DNA from: Lentzea tibetensis
GTDB lineage: Bacteria; Actinomycetota; Actinomycetes; Mycobacteriales; Pseudonocardiaceae
DNA length: 64,000 nucleotides
Direction of reading: 5' to 3'
NCBI RefSeq assembly: GCF_007845675.1
Contig: NZ_VOBR01000007.1
Span: forward strand, 248,001 to 312,000
The position numbers and the translations under genes were made by a program. This document shows positions 61,501-64,000 of this stretch, one piece after another. Each line of letters opens with the position of its first letter. Within the stretch, counting starts at the first letter, position 1. The notes under the pieces were generated by a model, which made no database searches, was not told where the DNA came from, and was given only the letters and a program-made list of their open reading frames with translations.

Positions 61501-61555
61501 CGCCTGCGAGCTCGATGAGCGGTCCCGCGGTGACCATGCCGATGGTGGGTCGCAC
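58547..61555 (-). CDS. Hybrid histidine kinase with LacI-type ligand-binding sensor domain
   Basis: A 1,002-residue cytosolic hybrid kinase. Residues about 1-310 form a LacI/periplasmic-binding-protein fold without the usual LacI HTH (IGMVTAGPLIELAGEQWRGASDGA, MDNRGGMENAVNHLIEVHGHQRIAFVRGP, AIAAANDDYALGIVAAL, DVAVVGYDN). A middle region (about 340-590) includes a GAF-like domain. A coiled coil (about 575-635) leads into HisKA with His near 645 (GIAHDFNNILTV), HATPase (NLAANARDAMPDGG, GKGTGLGLATV) and a C-terminal receiver (about 883-1000) with Asp near 936 (VVVTDVVMPKMGG). No membrane helix is present, so the ligand is probably an internal sugar-like molecule. GTG 61555 matches the usual LacI-core opening. 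Confidence 0.9.
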   Translation of the reverse strand: MRPTIGMVTAGPLIELAGEQWRGASDGATANGCDFVCFVGNELGHPDRQKRRANAVYDLISPHRVDALIIWTTRVGQLVGEPAMREFARRFEPMPIVSVETTLADWPTILMDNRGGMENAVNHLIEVHGHQRIAFVRGPQSHAGAQERYYGYVDALTRHGIEVDPALVTMPGSWSWDPAGAADAVAKMLDVLDEPPHAIAAANDDYALGIVAALEDAGLRIPEDVAVVGYDNHTNVRTHDLGYVTPEREGPTSTVQRRVNIDAGTPAFTTVRAPFREMGVRAAELAVALVRGEATPEVETMKTELVVRRSCGCLPSGYKRSAPAHGALAMPKRLTADSVAKNLRLAIGTRSSLLPEGWAERLVSTFLIAGRDGNGGEFLGLLAECLRASARAGFEPEQWWPPLFDMHRFVSARIPDALALSDLWLRVQLMVAEAFERAGTFQYLLHERRDQTVREAGQRLIASRDVAELTDALVEELPRLGIPGCHVMTYEPNAEWARPMVSYEQSRLRRDTDSEPFRSDQLTPYPLNRPEPCSILAAPLFGVEEQLGFVLFEVGSETGWIYEAVQQQLSSALRGIRMLERERQAVAEAQEARQKLELAHSELEDRVRERTAALWEEITERERLETQLRHAQKMEAIGRLTGGIAHDFNNILTVISGNSEALLRRTAADDPRRPEIEDIRHAGERATNLTHQLLAFTRQQVLHPTQVDLNKTITKVRSMLSTLVGEDVELTLTLPETVSPVWADAGQLEQILFNLAANARDAMPDGGVLAIETDDVYLGEDHVGRIVGVRPDDYVVLRVVDTGTGMDESVQAQVFEPYFTTKPVGKGTGLGLATVFGIVQQSGGQIDLASSPGSGTTISIYLPRTRTSDGPSGQPARRASPRRGSETILLVEDDAQVRTLTKRLLEQAGYVVIEARNGREALKLATRHPEEIDVVVTDVVMPKMGGPELVAELRRIRPTLAVLYMSGYTTEEKLGDTAVLLTKPYTEDELLDQIRLLLDQTG

Positions 61556-61639
61556 TTCTGGGCTGTCTCCCCGCGTGATCGATACCGACGCCAGATGATA
61601 CGCACCTGGTGTGGCGTGGGTAACACATAGCGCGTGGAA

Positions 61640-62416
61640 TCAGGCTAATGGCGGCTGGAACAGGTCCGGCACCTTCGACGCGGCGGCCTTGTCCAGCAAC
61701 CACAACGTACGGCGCCCGAGTGCGCCCGCGGCAGGGATCTGCACCTCGCCCGCACCGTTCAGCGCCATCGCGACGGAGACGGCCTTCGCCTCGCCGGTCG
61801 TCATCAGCCACACCTCCTGGGCGCGGCGGATCGCGGACAGCGTCAGGCTGATCCGCGTGGGCGGCGGCTTCGGGCAGTTCCGCACCGCGACGACCGAGCG
61901 CTCCTGCTCGTGGACGGCGGGGGAGTCCGGGAAGATCGACGCGACGTGCCCTTCCTCGCCGACGCCGAGCATGCACACGTCGAACGTCGGGACGTCGCCG
62001 TGGTCCTCCGGACGTGCCGCCCGTGCGAGCACCTCCGCGTACGCCTCGGCCGCCGCCTCCGGGTCGTTGCCGAACTTCCCGTCGGACGGCGCCATCACGT
62101 GCACGCGGTCCGGGTCGAGCGGAACGTGGTCCAGCAGCGCGGCCCGCGCCTGGGTCTCGTTGCGCTCCGGGTCGCCGGACGGCAGGAACCGCTCGTCGCC
62201 CCAGTAGAGGTCGACGCGGCTCCAGTCGACGGCGTCGCGCGCACCGTTGCGGTTCAGGTTCTCCAGCACCGCGGCACCCGTGCGGCCGCCGGTCAGCACG
62301 ACCGACGCGTACCCGCGCGCGGCCTGCGCGTCGACCATCCTCGTGACGAGCCGAGCCGCCGCGGCGGCGGCCAGCAGGCCGCCGTCGCGGTGCACCACGA
62401 CCTCGGGACGGCTCAC
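61640..62416 (-). CDS. pgl: 6-phosphogluconolactonase
   Basis: A 258-residue PGL of the DevB/NagB fold, hydrolysing 6-phosphogluconolactone in the oxidative pentose-phosphate path. Characteristic blocks are SVVLTGGRTGAAVLENL near residue 40, VDLYWGDERFLPSGDPERN near 68 and CMLGVGEEGHVASIFPDSP near 145. GTG 62416 overlaps the opcA stop by 4 nt; in-frame sequence up to 63169 lies inside opcA. It is the last gene of the zwf-opcA-pgl unit and ends 84 nt from the start of the same-strand hybrid kinase gene. Confidence 0.97.
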   Translation of the reverse strand: MSRPEVVVHRDGGLLAAAAAARLVTRMVDAQAARGYASVVLTGGRTGAAVLENLNRNGARDAVDWSRVDLYWGDERFLPSGDPERNETQARAALLDHVPLDPDRVHVMAPSDGKFGNDPEAAAEAYAEVLARAARPEDHGDVPTFDVCMLGVGEEGHVASIFPDSPAVHEQERSVVAVRNCPKPPPTRISLTLSAIRRAQEVWLMTTGEAKAVSVAMALNGAGEVQIPAAGALGRRTLWLLDKAAASKVPDLFQPPLA

Positions 62417-63489
62417 GAACCGGCCTTCGCCTTGGCCCTGCCCTTGGCCTTCTTGGGCGCGTCCCCGTTCGCCGACTCCGCCTTCGGTGCCTCGGCAGCC
62501 GGCTCTTCGGCCTTCGGAGCGGGCTCCTCTGCCTTCTTGGGCGCGGCCGCTGGCTTCGCCGCCGGGGTCCGGCCGCGGACGACCTTGCCGAGCGACTTCA
62601 GCGCGACCTCGTACACCTCGTCCGGGTCGAGCCTGCGCAGCTCCTCGGCCAGGCAGTCGCGGACCTCGCGGCGCTGCAACGCGATCCGCCGCGAGGGCTG
62701 ACCGGGCTGCTCGAGCGTGCCGACCTTGCCGTCCGGCCGGTTCAGCTCCACCGCGCCGGACTTGCGGTCCAGCTTCACGTGCACGATGCCCTCGCCGCTG
62801 GTCGCCTTGAAGCGCTTCGCGGGCACCTTCAGGTACGCGGCGAGCCATGCGGCCAGCAGCTCGGAGGACGGGGAGTCCGCCTCGCCGCTCACCTCGGCGT
62901 CGATGATCTTGTCGTACGGCGGCAGGTCCAGCGACGACGCGAGCATCGCGCGCCACAGCGTGAGCCGCGTCCACGCGAGATCCGTGTCGCCGGGCGCGTA
63001 GTGCGCCCGCCGCGCCTCCAGCGCCTTGATCGGGTTCTTCTCGGCGGCGGAGTCGGTGATGCGCCGCTGCGCGAGCTGGCCGATCGGGTCCTTCGACGGT
63101 GCGGCCGGTGCGTCGAACGGCCACCACGCCACGACCGGGGTGTCCGGCAGCAGCAGCGGCATCACGCACGACGCGCCCTCGTTGGCGAGCTCGCCGTACA
63201 GCCGCAGCACGATGACCTCGGACGCACCCGCGTCACCGCCGACGCGGATCTGCGCGTCCAGCCGGGGCGCGGCCTTGCGGGCACCGCGGGCGACGACGAT
63301 CACGCGGCACGGGTGCTCGCGCGAAGCGTCGTTCGCCGCGTCGATCGCGGCGTCGGTGCGCTGACCGTCCTCGGTGACGATCACCAGCGTGAGCACGCGG
63401 CCGAGCGTCGTCGCGCCGCCCTCGTCGCGCAGGCGGACCAGTTTCGAGTTGATCTGCGACGTGGTGGTCGATGGCAGATCGATGATCAC
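62413..63489 (-). CDS. opcA: Glucose-6-phosphate dehydrogenase assembly protein OpcA
   Basis: A 358-residue OpcA, needed for assembly or activity of glucose-6-phosphate dehydrogenase in Actinobacteria and cyanobacteria. The domain (about 1-300) begins VIIDLPSTTTSQINSKLVRLRDEGG and contains PCRVIVVARG, ASCVMPLLLPDTPVVAWWP and RAMLASSLDLPPYD. A tail of about 50 residues (305-358) is made almost only of Ala, Lys, Pro and Glu, which is longer than usual. GTG 63489 overlaps the zwf stop by 4 nt. Codon use in the tail is also GC-rich, so it is probably translated. Confidence 0.96.
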   Translation of the reverse strand: MIIDLPSTTTSQINSKLVRLRDEGGATTLGRVLTLVIVTEDGQRTDAAIDAANDASREHPCRVIVVARGARKAAPRLDAQIRVGGDAGASEVIVLRLYGELANEGASCVMPLLLPDTPVVAWWPFDAPAAPSKDPIGQLAQRRITDSAAEKNPIKALEARRAHYAPGDTDLAWTRLTLWRAMLASSLDLPPYDKIIDAEVSGEADSPSSELLAAWLAAYLKVPAKRFKATSGEGIVHVKLDRKSGAVELNRPDGKVGTLEQPGQPSRRIALQRREVRDCLAEELRRLDPDEVYEVALKSLGKVVRGRTPAAKPAAAPKKAEEPAPKAEEPAAEAPKAESANGDAPKKAKGRAKAKAGS

Positions 63490-64000
63490 GGACGCCTCCA
63501 GTGCCTTCCGGTCCGCGCGGTCATCGCGTCGGCCGACGGCGGTCCCCACGTTCCGGCCTTGTACTTCTCGAGCTGGGGAAGATCCTTCTTCGCCCAGAAG
63601 TCGAGGATCGGGTCGAGGATCTCCCACGAGAGCTCGACCTCGTCGTTCTTCGGGAACAGCGACGGCTCGCCGAGCAGCACGTCGAGCAGCAGCCGCTCGT
63701 AGGCCTCCGGCGACGACTCGGTGAACGAGTGGCCGTAGCCGAAGTCCATCGTGACGTCGCGGACCTCCATCGTGTTGCCCGGCACCTTGGAGCCGAACCG
63801 GATGGTCACGCCCTCGTCCGGCTGCACCCGCACGACGAGCGCGTTCTGGCCGAGCTCCTCGGTCGCCGTGTCGTCGAACGGCAGGTGCGGCGCGCGCTTG
63901 AACACGACCGCGACCTCGGTGACGCGGCGGCCGAGGCGCTTGCCGGTGCGCAGGTAGAACGGGACACCGGCCCAGCGCCTCGTGTTGATCTCACACGTGA
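63486..64000 (-). CDS. zwf: Glucose-6-phosphate 1-dehydrogenase (5' end beyond window)
   Basis: Only the C-terminal 170 residues are visible. They include RWAGVPFYLRTGKRLGRRVTEV, FKRAPHLPF, VRVQPDEGVTIRFGSKVPG, the substrate-region DFGYGHSFTESSPEAYERLL and LSWEILDPILDFW, all typical of the Zwf C-terminal domain. The enzyme oxidises glucose-6-phosphate to the lactone and makes NADPH. It leads the zwf-opcA-pgl operon; tal and tkt would be expected just outside the window. Confidence 0.97.
   Translation of the reverse strand, partial: TCEINTRRWAGVPFYLRTGKRLGRRVTEVAVVFKRAPHLPFDDTATEELGQNALVVRVQPDEGVTIRFGSKVPGNTMEVRDVTMDFGYGHSFTESSPEAYERLLLDVLLGEPSLFPKNDEVELSWEILDPILDFWAKKDLPQLEKYKAGTWGPPSADAMTARTGRHWRRP

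Noticed and set aside
59210-61630. An 806-residue open frame on the plus strand
   Set aside because: It is antisense to the clearly coding hybrid histidine kinase; long antisense ORFs are common in high-GC DNA, and the peptide is Arg/His-rich with no domain.

Overview
The window reads as chromosomal DNA of a high-GC actinobacterium, most likely of the Pseudonocardiaceae (Lentzea/Saccharothrix/Amycolatopsis-like). The reasons are very high third-position GC in every real gene, frequent GTG/TTG starts, many candidate leaderless promoters (a TAnnnT box 6-7 nt before the start codon), an ergothioneine operon (egtABCD), and actinobacterial markers such as WhiA, RbpA, OpcA and large STAND/LuxR regulators. 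The genus call is inference; no rRNA, tRNA, IS element, prophage or CRISPR array was seen.

Layout. 1-9 kb: a large STAND-NTPase/WD40 protein cut by the left edge, a GH75 chitosanase, a DinB/MDMPI-like protein, a POT-family peptide transporter, and a TetR regulator followed by a cytochrome P450. 9-15 kb: a secreted multidomain PQQ-type sugar dehydrogenase with a C-terminal PEBP domain, an 820-base gene-free stretch full of repeats and hairpins, a secreted subtilisin, and a stand-alone secreted PEBP protein. 15-19.5 kb: egtA-egtB-egtC-egtD, with no egtE beside them. 19.5-33 kb: mostly exported hydrolases and oxidases (TAP-like peptidase, metallophosphoesterase-LamG, intradiol dioxygenase, D-amino-acid oxidase-like), a TauE/SafE pair, and three regulators (SigG-like ECF sigma factor, WYL repressor, zinc-finger STAND LuxR regulator). 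33-38.6 kb: a small S1-domain protein behind a probable leader peptide, a four-gene operon (HTH/TPR regulator, SLOG nucleotide sensor, three-helix membrane protein, coiled-coil protein) facing an unknown gene, and two Rieske lipoproteins.

38.6-50.1 kb is the conserved core block uvrC-rapZ-yvcK-whiA, then gap-pgk-tpiA-secG-rbpA. A second zinc-finger STAND LuxR regulator and a tiny ORF sit between whiA and gap. 61.6-64 kb holds the pentose-phosphate genes zwf-opcA-pgl on the minus strand. Between these two blocks lies an approximately 11.5-kb signalling and cell-surface region: a MarR-GNAT fusion, a Thr-rich surface protein, a membrane Ser/Thr kinase with an atypical HLD motif, a NarL-type histidine kinase, two DUF4360 exoproteins, a stand-alone receiver and a LacI-like-sensor hybrid histidine kinase.

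Functional themes are central carbon flow (lower glycolysis plus the oxidative pentose-phosphate branch), redox protection (ergothioneine, NADPH supply), secreted degradation of chitosan, sugars, protein and aromatics, and dense regulation. The candidates most worth following for undescribed biology are the SLOG/TPR/membrane operon with its paired TGCAT sites, the leader-peptide/S1 locus, the LacI-like sensor kinase, and the dispersed intergenic repeats.
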